A stretch of 64,000 nucleotides of DNA from Sulfurimonas sp. SAG-AH-194-I05 (GCF_029215955.1 NZ_JAEMVA010000002.1:1-64000); one strand, 5' to 3'; numbered from the stretch's first letter, positions 7,317 to 15,641 are shown. The notes: generated by a model from the sequence alone, not told the origin. Numbers and translations: made by a program.

Positions 7317-9724
7317 TATTTCCATCCTTCATTTCTTGGGTTTATAACTTGTTTTTTAAAAAATTTCAAATACACACCGTACACAAAAAGTAAACCTGCA
7401 AGAACTCCAAGTATTACTTGAAACCATGCTGCAATGTTGAGCGATTTATTTACAATTTTTTTATGCATTGTATTGTCAATATTTATTTCTGCCATATCTG
7501 CCATGTGGGTTAATGCAGAAACTGCAAGATTTCCACTAGGAATATCTCTATGGCATGAAAAGCAGACTCCACTTCGGTCAAGCTTATCGCGTTGGGCTTT
7601 GCTTAGAGGAGCTGAAAGTGTCCAGTGATGCCCTACTGTTTGTAACTGCGTACCATTTTCATCTAAAAACTTTGAATAATCATGTTTCAAGTTAGCAATG
7701 GCAGGCATTTGTTCATCTACAATAGTAGGAATTACTTTGCCACTTGCTGTCATTATGTCCGTTATAGTAGTTAAAGACGGGTCTTTTGTACTTTTACTTC
7801 CACCTATTCCATAGCCCATAGCCTTTGGAGTTGTATGACACGACTCACAACTTCTTCCCTCTTTAGAAATAGTATGGGGTTGAATCGGAGCCATGTCGAT
7901 AGCATTTTGACCCTCTTCACCTGCACCTTCAACATTAGGTATTTTATATATATGGTTTTGTAAAAGTGCTTTTCCATCTTTTCCAATAACTGTTATCGTA
8001 GTTTGACACCCCGGAACTGTGGGAGAAATACGACCCTCACCATTTTGGGCAAGAGGTGGATCTTCAAAACGCATAAACGAACGTGTTTCAGTTACTTTGC
8101 CATCTACAAGGTACTTTTTCAAGTCTTTCATTTCACCCGTTCGACCATTTTTATCGTGATGATGGGAAGCTTTTAAAAAGTCAGGGTTTTGTTTTCCACC
8201 TGAGTAGTCGATTTTCACATGGCAACCATAACATTGTGGTGCCCATGCTGCGTGGCATGTGTAACACTCTAACTCATCGGTATGAGAACTAATACTATCC
8301 ATGGCTAAAAGACCAAGTGGAGAGAGTTTTTTTGTTTCTTTAAGTTTTTTAAGAGGGGTGAGCTTAATATCTTTTCCACTTGCAATATGCATAACAATGT
8401 CATTACCATCTCGAACCGCATGAATAAGTGGGTTCCCACGAGCAGTTACAAGGTAGCCATCACGAGGTTCATTGTAACTTCCCATTTTTAAGTACTCAGC
8501 CATAGTTTGCAGTGTTCCACGCGCTTCACCCGTTGCAACAGAAGTGTTAAACTCATCTGAGTACCCTAAGGGTAACTCCCAAGGGTACGCCTTTGTTGTT
8601 CCGTGGCAATCTTGACACTCAACCTCAACAGCGGCTGCATTTGCCCCACCTAAGAAACCATCACCATGCAAGTCATTTGAAGTATGACAATCTTGGCACA
8701 GCATCCCTTTTTGAAAGTGGATATCTTCTTGCATATGCATATAACGTTTTGTATGAAGTTTTGGCTGTCCATTTCCCTCACTGTCATAAGGAGAGTTATA
8801 CGCTTTTTCCATTAAACCTTGGTACGAAACACCTATACGTTTTCCACGGTTATGACATGTGGAACAGGTCTCAACAGGAACACCGGAGTACTCGATTTCA
8901 TGTACTTTTACTTTAGCATCACGCGAAGACTGAATAGCATGCACTAAAAGATGCCCTCTTTCTTTTTTGTTAATACTTTTGTCATTACCCTCGTAAAAAC
9001 CTTCATTTGAGTAAGGAATGTGACACGATGCACACCCTATTCCTCTATAATCGCCACGTTTTTGACGACCTTTTGAACCTGTATGACAACGTAAACACTC
9101 TTGACGCAAATAAGTATACACTGCTAATGATGGGTCTTTTTCAACTTCTTCTGCTGTTGGAGCAGCTGGAAGTTCTTTCATCTCACTTGGAAATGCTTGT
9201 GGCTCCATTAAAGCGAGTTTACTCATGTATGCTCTATACTTATCAGTACCAAGACGCGCATGTGGATCATCAGGATTTTTTGTTTTGTAGTTTCCTACAT
9301 CATGTTTATAGCCATTAATACCGCCAAAACTCCATAAAGCACCTTGAATTTTTCCCTGTTCTGTCATCATAAGAGAGTTCATTTGTGCGTTTACTTGTTC
9401 TTGATGGCACATGCCACATGTATTTTGATTTATCCATGTAGATCCAGGAGCTGGGTAAAACTCTTTTGGACCTTTGTTTTCTAAGAAGTGCTTAACAGTT
9501 CCCGAGTGTGCTCTTTTTTTCTTTTTAGCTTTTGGGTTTCCCCCATGACAAACGATACAATCATTTCCCACATGTCCAGCTTTCTCAGCTACATCTAAAA
9601 TAGCTTTCATCATTCCAGAACTACCATGGCGGATATGCTCTAAGCCCTCATGACATTTTATACATTGGTTCGCACCAAAAACACTCGAATGAAGGACTAT
9701 AACTAAAAAGAAAAATTTAAACAT
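7316..9724 (-). CDS. Dodecaheme (12 CxxCH) membrane-anchored cytochrome c
   Basis: 802 residues with a signal peptide (MFKFFFLVIVLHSS) and a C-terminal transmembrane anchor (WFQVILGVLAGLLFVYG near residue 770). Twelve CxxCH heme-binding motifs are visible, in order CIKCH, CIVCH, CGMCH, CLRCH, CASCH, CSTCH, CQDCH, CQDCH, CYTCH, CYGCH, CESCH and CFSCH. The protein is therefore a periplasmic electron-transfer protein or reductase fixed to the inner membrane. The substrate is unknown; it has no CX15CH motif of sulfite reductase MccA, and 12 hemes exceed octaheme HAO or tetrathionate reductase. It sits between nusB and the DUF302/mqnC pair, with a 2-nt gap to nusB. Confidence 0.9.
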   Translation of the reverse strand: MFKFFFLVIVLHSSVFGANQCIKCHEGLEHIRHGSSGMMKAILDVAEKAGHVGNDCIVCHGGNPKAKKKKRAHSGTVKHFLENKGPKEFYPAPGSTWINQNTCGMCHQEQVNAQMNSLMMTEQGKIQGALWSFGGINGYKHDVGNYKTKNPDDPHARLGTDKYRAYMSKLALMEPQAFPSEMKELPAAPTAEEVEKDPSLAVYTYLRQECLRCHTGSKGRQKRGDYRGIGCASCHIPYSNEGFYEGNDKSINKKERGHLLVHAIQSSRDAKVKVHEIEYSGVPVETCSTCHNRGKRIGVSYQGLMEKAYNSPYDSEGNGQPKLHTKRYMHMQEDIHFQKGMLCQDCHTSNDLHGDGFLGGANAAAVEVECQDCHGTTKAYPWELPLGYSDEFNTSVATGEARGTLQTMAEYLKMGSYNEPRDGYLVTARGNPLIHAVRDGNDIVMHIASGKDIKLTPLKKLKETKKLSPLGLLAMDSISSHTDELECYTCHAAWAPQCYGCHVKIDYSGGKQNPDFLKASHHHDKNGRTGEMKDLKKYLVDGKVTETRSFMRFEDPPLAQNGEGRISPTVPGCQTTITVIGKDGKALLQNHIYKIPNVEGAGEEGQNAIDMAPIQPHTISKEGRSCESCHTTPKAMGYGIGGSKSTKDPSLTTITDIMTASGKVIPTIVDEQMPAIANLKHDYSKFLDENGTQLQTVGHHWTLSAPLSKAQRDKLDRSGVCFSCHRDIPSGNLAVSALTHMADMAEINIDNTMHKKIVNKSLNIAAWFQVILGVLAGLLFVYGVYLKFFKKQVINPRNEGWK

Positions 9725-9726
9725 AT

Positions 9727-10152
9727 TTACTCTGGGTTCGACGCACTAGGTTTACTAGTGTCCTTAGAAATAGCGTCTAAAACACCATTTATAAACTTAG
9801 GTGACTGTTCTGTTCCAAAAGCCTTTGTAATTTCAACTGCTTCATTTATAACAACAGCAGAGTCTAAGTCACCAAAAAGAATCTCATACGATGCAAGACG
9901 CAAAGTAGCTCTTTCAATAGCGCCAAGTCTTTCAAAGTCCCACTCTTTTAAGTGTTTAATAATTGAATCATCACATGCAGATAAATTTTCCATTACACCC
10001 TCATAAAGAGCAAGTGCAAAGTCTTTTTGCTTGTTACGAATCTTTTTTTCTTCTAAAATCTCTGCCGTATGTTCAGCAATGTTACCATTTCCTAAATCAT
10101 AAGCATACAGCAGTGAAACTACTGCCATTCTTGCGTGATGTCTTGTTGCCAT
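9727..10152 (-). CDS. nusB: Transcription antitermination factor NusB
   Basis: 141 residues, the usual NusB length, all-helical, with typical N-terminal ARMAVVSLLYAYD and C-terminal SAVVINEAVEITKAFG plus KFINGVLDAI. NusB binds boxA RNA with NusE/S10 during rRNA transcription. Its ATG overlaps the ribH stop codon (TAATG), part of the kdsA-ribH-nusB arrangement seen in many Campylobacterota. Confidence 0.93.
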   Translation of the reverse strand: MATRHHARMAVVSLLYAYDLGNGNIAEHTAEILEEKKIRNKQKDFALALYEGVMENLSACDDSIIKHLKEWDFERLGAIERATLRLASYEILFGDLDSAVVINEAVEITKAFGTEQSPKFINGVLDAISKDTSKPSASNPE

Positions 10153-10616
10153 TAAAGAGTCTCGTAAAGGTCAAGTAACTCAATAATAACCGTCATAGAC
10201 TCAAAACCTTTGTTTCCAGCTTTCGTACCAGCTCTCTCGATTGCTTGTTCGATAGTGTCAGTTGTTAAAAGGCCAAAAGAAACTGGTTTTCTATGTGATA
10301 ATGACACAGTAGCAATTCCCTTAGTAGCTTCAGCAGAAACATAATCAAAGTGTGGTGTAGCACCACGAATAACAGCACCTAAAGCACAAACAGCGTCATA
10401 CTTACCTGAAGCTAAAAGTTGGTCAATTACCATTGGTAACTCATACGCACCTGGAACTAAAACATGTGTTAAGTCTTCTTGGTTTCCACCATGACGAGAA
10501 AATGCGTCTTGTGCACCCTCAACTAATCTATCTACAATAAAATGATTCCAACGTGTACTTACAATCGCGATTTTCTTTCCATTTACTACTTTTAACTTAC
10601 CTTCAACTAAATTCAT
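10152..10616 (-). CDS. ribH: 6,7-dimethyl-8-ribityllumazine synthase
   Basis: 154 residues. Recognisable motifs are [15 protein letters not shown] (phosphate/substrate loop), [15 protein letters not shown] with the catalytic histidine in HFDYV, and [10 protein letters not shown]. It performs the penultimate step of riboflavin synthesis and normally assembles as a 60-mer. It lies 3 nt after kdsA and overlaps nusB, so it is the middle gene of an operon. ribA of the same pathway is at 49013-49588. Confidence 0.96.
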   Translation of the reverse strand: MNLVEGKLKVVNGKKIAIVSTRWNHFIVDRLVEGAQDAFSRHGGNQEDLTHVLVPGAYELPMVIDQLLASGKYDAVCALGAVIRGATPHFDYVSAEATKGIATVSLSHRKPVSFGLLTTDTIEQAIERAGTKAGNKGFESMTVIIELLDLYETL

Positions 10617-10619
10617 CTT

Positions 10620-11411
10620 TTATATCTCCTGTATTTTTTTTATTTTTTTTATTAACTTTTCTAATTCACTTAATGTAACCATATTTGGTCCATCACTTAA
10701 AGCTACACTTGGGTCGAAATGTGTTTCCATAAAGAAACCATCTACTCCAACTGCCGCGGCTCCACTTGCAAGAAAAGGAACCATCGAGCTGTCTCCACCT
10801 GTTTTTCCATTTTCAGCTGTTGGCATCTGCACAGAATGTGTAGCATCAAAAATCACTGGTGCAAATTTTCGCATAGTTACAAGGTTTCGCATATCTACAA
10901 CCATGTTGCCATACCCAAAAGAGTTTCCTCTCTCGCACAAAAACACCTTATGTTTAAGTGAATTTTCATATGTTGCCTCATTACAACCTCTCGTTTGAAG
11001 TACCTTTAAAACTGGGTACTCCATAGCCGAGCCACTTAAAAACTGCCCTTTTTTAATGTTCACTATTTTGTCAGTCTTTGCACATGCCACCAACAAGTCC
11101 GTTTGTCTACAAAGAAATGCAGGAATTTGAAGCATATCTACAACCTCAGCTACCTGATTTACCTGCGTTGACTCATGAACATCTGTTACTATTTTATACC
11201 CAAAGTCATTTTTGACTTTTTGTAAAATTCTAAGACCTTCATCTATTCCTAAACCACGAAAACTCTCTAAAGAGGTACGATTCGCCTTATCAAAACTCGC
11301 TTTAAAATAGAAGTCTATCGTAGCATCTGCATGATACTTTTCTAGTTCCTTAGCTATTTTAAAAATGTTTTCTTCACTCTCAATTACACACGGTCCTGTT
11401 AATAGTGTCAT
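10620..11411 (-). CDS. kdsA: 2-dehydro-3-deoxyphosphooctonate aldolase (KDO-8-P synthase)
   Basis: 263 residues. Signature segments are [13 protein letters not shown] at the N-terminus, [12 protein letters not shown] near residue 37, [13 protein letters not shown], and [12 protein letters not shown]. The enzyme condenses phosphoenolpyruvate and arabinose-5-phosphate to KDO-8-P for lipopolysaccharide inner core. First gene of the kdsA-ribH-nusB operon. Confidence 0.95.
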   Translation of the reverse strand: MTLLTGPCVIESEENIFKIAKELEKYHADATIDFYFKASFDKANRTSLESFRGLGIDEGLRILQKVKNDFGYKIVTDVHESTQVNQVAEVVDMLQIPAFLCRQTDLLVACAKTDKIVNIKKGQFLSGSAMEYPVLKVLQTRGCNEATYENSLKHKVFLCERGNSFGYGNMVVDMRNLVTMRKFAPVIFDATHSVQMPTAENGKTGGDSSMVPFLASGAAAVGVDGFFMETHFDPSVALSDGPNMVTLSELEKLIKKIKKIQEI

Positions 11412-11454
11412 ATTTACCCCTATAAAACTTGATTATATCATAATGGAATTAACT

Positions 11455-12843
11455 CTAAATTCTCATTGTATGATTTCCGTCAATCGTAGGTTCTTGTAAC
11501 CTTACATCTCCATACTCTTCTCTACTTGTTCTATACGTTTGCGTCTTTATATTTTTAAAGAGTGTTTTTACCTGTGTGTCTCCACTAATGATGTTTTTCA
11601 TCACAAAAAAGCTAAAAAGTCTATGCCCTTTTTTATCGTAACCATTTGAGTACTGCGAAGCTTTTCCTGCACTCATTACTACCATTTTTTGTTTGTTAAA
11701 GCTTACTTTTTTAGCTTTCATTCTTGTAGCTGCTACACCTTTTAGGACAGCTTTACCATCTGTTACCCCTGAAAAACAAGAGTCTACAATAGCTACAATC
11801 TTACTAGCCTTAGAATTACTAAGCTTGTTATAAATATTTTGTAAGGCAAAGAAACTTTCATCTGCCACAAAGTCAGGTTCGGTGTCCGATGCCAACATAA
11901 AAGGCTGAAATTTAAGTGAAGGAATCGGAACACCGTGTCCGTTATAGTAGAAGTAAATCGTATCCCCATTTCTTACTTTACGCAACATTCTTTTCATATT
12001 TGTTTTTATTTTTGCCTGTGTTGCACCTGCGTTTATCATCACATAGCTGTTTTGTTTTGTCACACCTAGTTTTTTTTGAGCAACTTTTACAAACATCTCT
12101 GCTGAACGCTGTGCATATACGATTTCATCTGTGAACTCATACTTTTCTATTCCTACAACAAAGAGCCATTTTTTAGATGACTTCTTTACACTCTTTGATG
12201 CTCGTAGAAGTTTGTCAAGGTCGCTGTAGCTTCTTAGGTTACTAGCATCAAAAGATGTTACTGTGTTATTTGCTATGGTAATGCTTGTGTTTATACTCGT
12301 GTCCACATGAATGTCATTTTTAAGGTTTACAGCTATACGTGTGTCGTCTATACGTAGGTTTGTAAACTGTGCTCTGTACACTTTCTTCTTGTAAGGAATT
12401 TGAATATCTTTGAGTTGTACGCTTTTTCCGTTGAACTCAAAAATGGCATTAGGTTGTAAAGAAGAAGCATCTTTAAAAAACTGTCTTGCTTGTTTTTTTG
12501 GAACTTTTATAGCCACTTTTTTGTTAAAGTCTTTTTTTTCTTTAAACCTTATGTCTGCCACAAAGTAACCGTTGTCTGCATCGTACATTAGGTTTTTAAT
12601 AAAAGGTTTTCCCCATGTGAACTTTAAGGCTCTTTTATGTGCTTGTTGTTTTTTAAGTGCATAGTCTCTTTTGTATTTAGCCACGATTTGTTTTTGATTT
12701 TTTCTTGTTTTTACTACCCGTGCATTAAACTCAGCAGTTGTTTCAAACTGGTCTTTTTCTACCTTAAGTTCTCGTGGTGGCTTTGGAATGCTTTGTAACT
12801 CTTTTTTAATCAAAAGACTTACTATCTTTTCAAATTCACTCAT
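11455..12843 (-). CDS. Caspase-like (C14) cysteine protease, N-terminus out of frame with its signal peptide
   Basis: 462 residues. The caspase p20-like domain spans about residues 225-460: WLFVVGIEKYEF opens it, YFYYNGHGVP carries the catalytic His303 and IVAIVDSCFSGV the catalytic Cys356. The N-terminal half is basic and contains DQFETTAEFNARV, a phrase frequent in secreted bacterial caspase-like proteins. The visible ATG has no ribosome binding site, while a well-formed signal-peptide ORF with one lies just upstream in another frame (12846-12944). A one-base indel would join the two, so this is either a recently frameshifted secreted protease or a translationally coupled cytosolic one. It begins the 11.4-17.7 kb accessory island. 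Confidence 0.8.
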   Translation of the reverse strand: MSEFEKIVSLLIKKELQSIPKPPRELKVEKDQFETTAEFNARVVKTRKNQKQIVAKYKRDYALKKQQAHKRALKFTWGKPFIKNLMYDADNGYFVADIRFKEKKDFNKKVAIKVPKKQARQFFKDASSLQPNAIFEFNGKSVQLKDIQIPYKKKVYRAQFTNLRIDDTRIAVNLKNDIHVDTSINTSITIANNTVTSFDASNLRSYSDLDKLLRASKSVKKSSKKWLFVVGIEKYEFTDEIVYAQRSAEMFVKVAQKKLGVTKQNSYVMINAGATQAKIKTNMKRMLRKVRNGDTIYFYYNGHGVPIPSLKFQPFMLASDTEPDFVADESFFALQNIYNKLSNSKASKIVAIVDSCFSGVTDGKAVLKGVAATRMKAKKVSFNKQKMVVMSAGKASQYSNGYDKKGHRLFSFFVMKNIISGDTQVKTLFKNIKTQTYRTSREEYGDVRLQEPTIDGNHTMRI

Positions 12844-12845
12844 TT

Positions 12846-12944
12846 TTACTGGTATTTGTATGTGTTATATGATTTTTGTGCATCATCAAATGTACTTGCC
12901 GATACATTTAACAGCATAAAGGTTAGTAATAATAGTTTTAGCAT
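12846..12944 (-). CDS. Orphan signal-peptide ORF preceding the caspase gene
   Basis: 32 codons starting MLKLLLLTFMLLNVSAS, a textbook signal peptide, preceded by AAAGGA 7 nt before the ATG. After the cleavage site the text STFDDAQKSYNTYKYQ resembles the opening of a TPR-like helix. The stop is 2 nt before the caspase ATG, with the frame shifted. It is best read as the detached 5' end of the caspase gene, but independent translation and coupling cannot be excluded. Confidence 0.5.
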   Translation of the reverse strand: MLKLLLLTFMLLNVSASTFDDAQKSYNTYKYQ

Positions 12945-12978
12945 TGTTTTCCTTTTAAACTTTCTCGTTTGTGTTCAT

Positions 12979-13047
12979 CTAAAAATCTTCAAGCCTAACT
13001 GTTTTTCCAATCCCATCTTCAACTTCTTGCATCGCTTTTAATGTTTT
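12979..13047 (-). pseudogene. Antitoxin C-terminal remnant
   Basis: A short reading frame, KTLKAMQEVEDGIGKTVR and a few more residues, ending LEDF before a stop. The phrase resembles the tail of Phd/RelB-type antitoxins (E-E-x-E-x-G). An in-frame stop lies directly upstream, and no toxin is adjacent, so this is a fragment. The surrounding 13050-13168 holds no convincing gene, only scattered coding-like debris such as the frame RPERSVLGLDKAGCLKIK near 13085-13140. Confidence 0.3.
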
Positions 13048-13168
13048 GCTTTAATAAGAAAAAATAATTTACTTGATTTTTGATTTTCAAGCATCCAGCC
13101 TTATCAAGCCCAAGAACACTTCTTTCAGGGCGTATTTCCAGGTAGAACTTTAGAAATGAAGAAACGAG

Positions 13169-13267
13169 CTATGTAGATGTAAGTTTATGTGGTTTTGACA
13201 TTATATACACTACATATGCTACAACTATTAAAGTTGACAACATACCTAGTAAACCTACAATTTCCAT
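13169..13267 (-). CDS. Single-helix microprotein (cassette 2, gene B)
   Basis: 32 codons starting MEIVGLLGMLSTLIVVAYV, one hydrophobic helix with a short basic tail (KPHKL). The ATG overlaps the stop of gene A as TAATG, indicating translational coupling. Three further loci in this window have the same pair layout with different sequences. Function unknown. Confidence 0.6.
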   Translation of the reverse strand: MEIVGLLGMLSTLIVVAYVVYIMSKPHKLTST

Positions 13268-13521
13268 TATTCTATCTCCTCTAGTTGAGCTAATTTTTCA
13301 TCTATACTCAATCTTTTTCTTTTAAATAAAATACTAACGAAGATGGATAGTACGACACCTGATACCCCAACAAGTAATATCATAAGGGGAACTGTACCCA
13401 TCATTACTTGATAAAATGTTGTGAAACTACCTGTTAAAATAGTCATAATGACTATAAAATAATTTTTATATTCATCTCTAAGAATCGATATATCTTCTTT
13501 TATTTTGTCTTTTTTACTCAT
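13267..13521 (-). CDS. Two-helix small membrane protein (cassette 2, gene A)
   Basis: 84 residues. A charged amphipathic start (MSKKDKIKEDISILRDEYK) is followed by two hydrophobic helices, about residues 20-40 and 45-67, then a charged end KLAQLEEIE. Relatives sit at 13695-13913 and 17278-17508 and as remnants at 2816-2987 and 32175-32332. No known domain is recognised. It is the only cassette in which both genes and the leaderless promoter are intact on the minus strand. Confidence 0.7.
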   Translation of the reverse strand: MSKKDKIKEDISILRDEYKNYFIVIMTILTGSFTTFYQVMMGTVPLMILLVGVSGVVLSIFVSILFKRKRLSIDEKLAQLEEIE

Positions 13522-13527
13522 AGTCTA

Positions 13528-13533
13528 ATTATA
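13528..13533 (-). promoter_or_regulatory. -10 box of cassette 2, leaderless geometry
   Basis: On the minus strand TATAAT, TAGACT, ATG. The 6-nt spacing puts the expected transcription start at the first base of the start codon. No ribosome binding site precedes the ATG. Confidence 0.6.
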
Positions 13534-13559
13534 TCATAAGTAATAAAAGCCCTTCTCTC

Positions 13560-13582
13560 ATTCCCAAATTATACTTGGGAAT
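13560..13582. repeat. Palindromic element, copy 1
   Basis: ATTCCCAA (13560-13567) pairs with TTGGGAAT (13575-13582) around a 7-nt loop. The preceding TTCTCTC and the stem are shared with a second copy at 17634-17654. Both copies sit at the outer border of a micro-protein cassette. Confidence 0.5.
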
Positions 13583-13619
13583 GCCTACAAAAATAACAAC
13601 AAAATAAGAAAAAATCATT

Positions 13620-13691
13620 TTAAACTTTCTCGTTTGCGTTATCTGGAATCATATTAGTCATATAAACAATAGCACCTATCAAAGGCAAGTA
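13620..13691 (-). pseudogene. Truncated microprotein (cassette 3, gene B remnant)
   Basis: Directly after the stop of the 13695-13913 gene the same frame continues as LPLIGAIVYMTNMI, ending NANEKV and a stop at 13620-13622. It has the single-helix character of the other gene B products but no ATG at the expected place. A 22-nt stretch at its end (TTTAAACTTTCTCGTTTG) recurs at 12953-12972. Confidence 0.35.
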
Positions 13692-13694
13692 CTG

Positions 13695-13913
13695 CTATAA
13701 GTCTCCTAATGTTTCAATTTTAATAAATATTTTTGAAGTAATTATGATGATTAAAACACCCAAAGTAATAATCGTAACTACTGCTAAAAGAGCAAGATAA
13801 GATTCTAAGTTTTGAGCGAACCAACTTATTAAACTAATATTTGAAATAAACAAGATAACCATAAAGATTTCATAAACTGTTATCTCAGCTTTTACAACAT
13901 CAATCTTTGCCAT
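13695..13913 (-). CDS. Two-helix small membrane protein (cassette 3, gene A)
   Basis: 72 residues: charged start MAKIDVVKAEITVYE, hydrophobic helices at about residues 15-32 and 38-60, and the family-type tail KIETLGDL. Unlike the other cassettes it has a leader with a GAGG ribosome binding site, and its -10 (TATAAT) lies 25 nt upstream of the ATG. Function unknown. Confidence 0.65.
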   Translation of the reverse strand: MAKIDVVKAEITVYEIFMVILFISNISLISWFAQNLESYLALLAVVTIITLGVLIIIITSKIFIKIETLGDL

Positions 13914-14005
13914 TTTAAACCTCTTTTAATTTAAGTCTATTATAGCAGTATGATATAAAAGTATATTAAGTGTGTAAATCTAAGTGAGAATGAGGAAATG
14001 GAATA

Positions 14006-14061
14006 GTATGAAACTATTTCATACATAAAAAGACTATAGTTATTTTATAAATTATAGTCTT
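14006..14061. terminator. Two consecutive hairpins downstream of the FGE-like gene
   Basis: GTATGAAA (14006-14013) pairs with TTTCATAC (14017-14024), and AAGACTATA (14030-14038) with TATAGTCTT (14053-14061). They lie in the otherwise empty 13914-14124 stretch between two minus-strand genes. The second is followed by an A/T-rich run and could end transcription on either strand. Confidence 0.4.
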
Positions 14062-14124
14062 CTAAAAATACATCAAAAGATGAAAAGGCAATGAACTTTT
14101 AAAAACTCTGGCATAAAAAGTTTT

Positions 14125-14793
14125 CTAGGGAAGAAGCACTACGCGAAACCCAAAGTAGTCAAGCGAGTACGACGGAGTATTCCTGCTACGAATAGCCGAA
14201 CGAAGATAATACGAACTAACGTTCCAAGAACCACCACGCAGGACTTTATATTTTTGAGAACCACTATTATTATTATTTCCATCTCTTGGGGTATTGGTGT
14301 AGCTATCAGTATACCAATCTTCACACCATTCCCATACATTTCCGTGCATATCGTAAACTCCCCATGGGTTTGGAGTAAAAGAGCCTATTCTACTTGTTCC
14401 CTTTGAATTACATTTATCATAATTATAATCAGCTTTTGAACAGTCAATACTATTTCCAAAACTATACTTTGTACCTGTCCCTGCTCGTGCTACATACTCC
14501 CACTCTGCTTCTGTTGGGAGTCTGTAAGTTTTGTTTGTTTTTTGACTGAGCCATCTTGTATAAGCCTTTGCATCATTCCACGAAACATTTATAACAGGTC
14601 TGTTTCCTCTTCCCCAACCTCTATCTTTTGGTTTAGTTCTGTTTGTTGCTTCACAAAATTTGTCATACTCATTAAAAGTCACTTCATACTTTCCCATGTA
14701 AAAGTCATACGCTATACGTACTCTATGAACAGGCGTTTCATCTTTGCCACCATTAGCAGAACCCATCATAAAACTTCCTGCTTTTATATGCAC
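14125..14793 (-). CDS. Formylglycine-generating-enzyme-like (SUMF1/FGE-sulfatase) protein, unclear start
   Basis: 222 residues from a GTG. The C-type-lectin-like FGE fold is complete: IKAGSFMMGS at the start, FYMGKYEVTFNEYDKFC, RPVINVSWNDAKAY, YRLPTEAEWEYVARAG, GVYDMHGNVWEWCEDWY, KVLRGGSWN and FGFRV at the end. The copper-binding cysteine pair of true FGEs is not evident, so it is more likely a binding or regulatory relative. No ribosome binding site precedes the GTG. The frame stays open upstream to about 14930, while a better start (MLKQTLLLLT, overlapping the HepT stop at 14924) lies in another frame, suggesting a lost secreted N-terminus. FGE-like proteins often accompany caspase-like proteases such as that at 11455-12843. 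Confidence 0.75.
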   Translation of the reverse strand: MHIKAGSFMMGSANGGKDETPVHRVRIAYDFYMGKYEVTFNEYDKFCEATNRTKPKDRGWGRGNRPVINVSWNDAKAYTRWLSQKTNKTYRLPTEAEWEYVARAGTGTKYSFGNSIDCSKADYNYDKCNSKGTSRIGSFTPNPWGVYDMHGNVWEWCEDWYTDSYTNTPRDGNNNNSGSQKYKVLRGGSWNVSSYYLRSAIRSRNTPSYSLDYFGFRVVLLP

Positions 14794-14911
14794 AAAGTTC
14801 TTTGGAACTGGATTTATTATTATTTGTATTTCTTGTCTTTCTTTTTGGCTTAAGCCTTTGTTTATAACTATTTCGTACGATAAAAGTGTGTTAGTAGGAG
14901 AAGTGTTTGTT

Positions 14912-15250
14912 TTAGCATGTAGTATCTTTTAAAAGTATTTTTTGTATGTTTGTTTTTATTATGGGTAATCTTTCATTTATAACATCTTCAACGATATATA
15001 AATCAACTCCCTCATAACTCCCCTTGATATCTTGTTTTTCAAAACAAGCAAGTAGTTCAAACTCACCATCTTTCATAAGTTTGTCAAACTGTTCTGCCAT
15101 AGAGGTAAGGTGCATCAAAATTGATGCTCGTGAGTTTTGTTCATCTTCTAAGGCTTTTATTACTGTACCTTTTTCTTTCACTATCGACTGAATGAAGTTG
15201 ATTTTCTTTTCAATTTGTTTTACTTTTTGAAGTGCTTTTTCATTAAACAT
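14912..15250 (-). CDS. hepT: HepT-like protein (MntA/HepT system), catalytic residues substituted
   Basis: 112 residues, all helical, overlapping the nucleotidyltransferase gene by 8 nt in the order typical of MntA-HepT modules. HepT toxins are HEPN RNases with an RxxxxHxY motif, commonly written RNxIAHDYEGVDL. Here the corresponding segment is KQDIKGSYEGVDL (residues 72-84): the Arg is Lys and the His is Gly, while the Tyr79 that MntA modifies in characterised systems is kept. The protein is therefore probably not an active RNase. The alignment is by eye. Confidence 0.7.
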   Translation of the reverse strand: MFNEKALQKVKQIEKKINFIQSIVKEKGTVIKALEDEQNSRASILMHLTSMAEQFDKLMKDGEFELLACFEKQDIKGSYEGVDLYIVEDVINERLPIIKTNIQKILLKDTTC

Positions 15251-15557
15251 AAAGTAAATCTTGAAGTATGTTTTCTTTCATGGAAGAGTTACTATCGAGG
15301 TCAAATACATCGCTATTTCTATGAAACTTTTTTTGTAACATCTCTTTTATTTTTGTAACTTCATTAAAGTAGGAGTACGCTGTTCTATTTTTTAAATAGT
15401 TATGTTCTTTTTGTATAGCTACATCTATGTCACTATAAACATTTTGCTCACTTCTAGCGAAACTTCCAAACAATGCTAAAGAGACAATACCATCAGTTTT
15501 CAGTTCACCTTTAATCTCTTCTAAGTAGGCTAAAATATTTTCTTTATTTGCTCGCAT
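15243..15557 (-). CDS. mntA: MntA-like minimal nucleotidyltransferase (antitoxin)
   Basis: 104 residues. The nucleotidyltransferase signature GSX10DXD is exact: GSFARSEQNVYSDID at residues 31-45. In characterised MntA-HepT pairs this protein adds AMP to a tyrosine in HepT and so blocks it. It is the first gene of the pair, translationally coupled to hepT by overlap. Together with RelBE upstream it forms a small toxin-antitoxin cluster. Confidence 0.8.
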   Translation of the reverse strand: MRANKENILAYLEEIKGELKTDGIVSLALFGSFARSEQNVYSDIDVAIQKEHNYLKNRTAYSYFNEVTKIKEMLQKKFHRNSDVFDLDSNSSMKENILQDLLYV

Positions 15558-15641
15558 AGTATCTCTTCTTATTTGTAATTAATCAAATTATAGCACAAGT
15601 TATATGACTAAGCTTATAGTGCTATTAACTAAGTATTTATA

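Noticed and set aside
9007-9318. Plus-strand frames within the cytochrome gene
   Set aside because: They are antisense shadows over CxxCH-coding sequence and have no start signals or recognisable product.
7316-9724. Multiheme protein as hydroxylamine oxidoreductase, NrfA or MccA
   Set aside because: Heme number is 12, and the special motifs (CxxCK of NrfA, CX15CH of MccA) are not present.
13050-13168. Possible gene with RPERSVLGLDKAGCLKIK
   Set aside because: No start codon, no continuing frame and no recognised family; treated as debris in a decayed region.
14125-14300. FGE-like C-terminus as a diversity-generating-retroelement variable region
   Set aside because: The RGGSWN...FGFRV end is shared by ordinary FGE-fold proteins; no reverse transcriptase or template repeat exists in the window.
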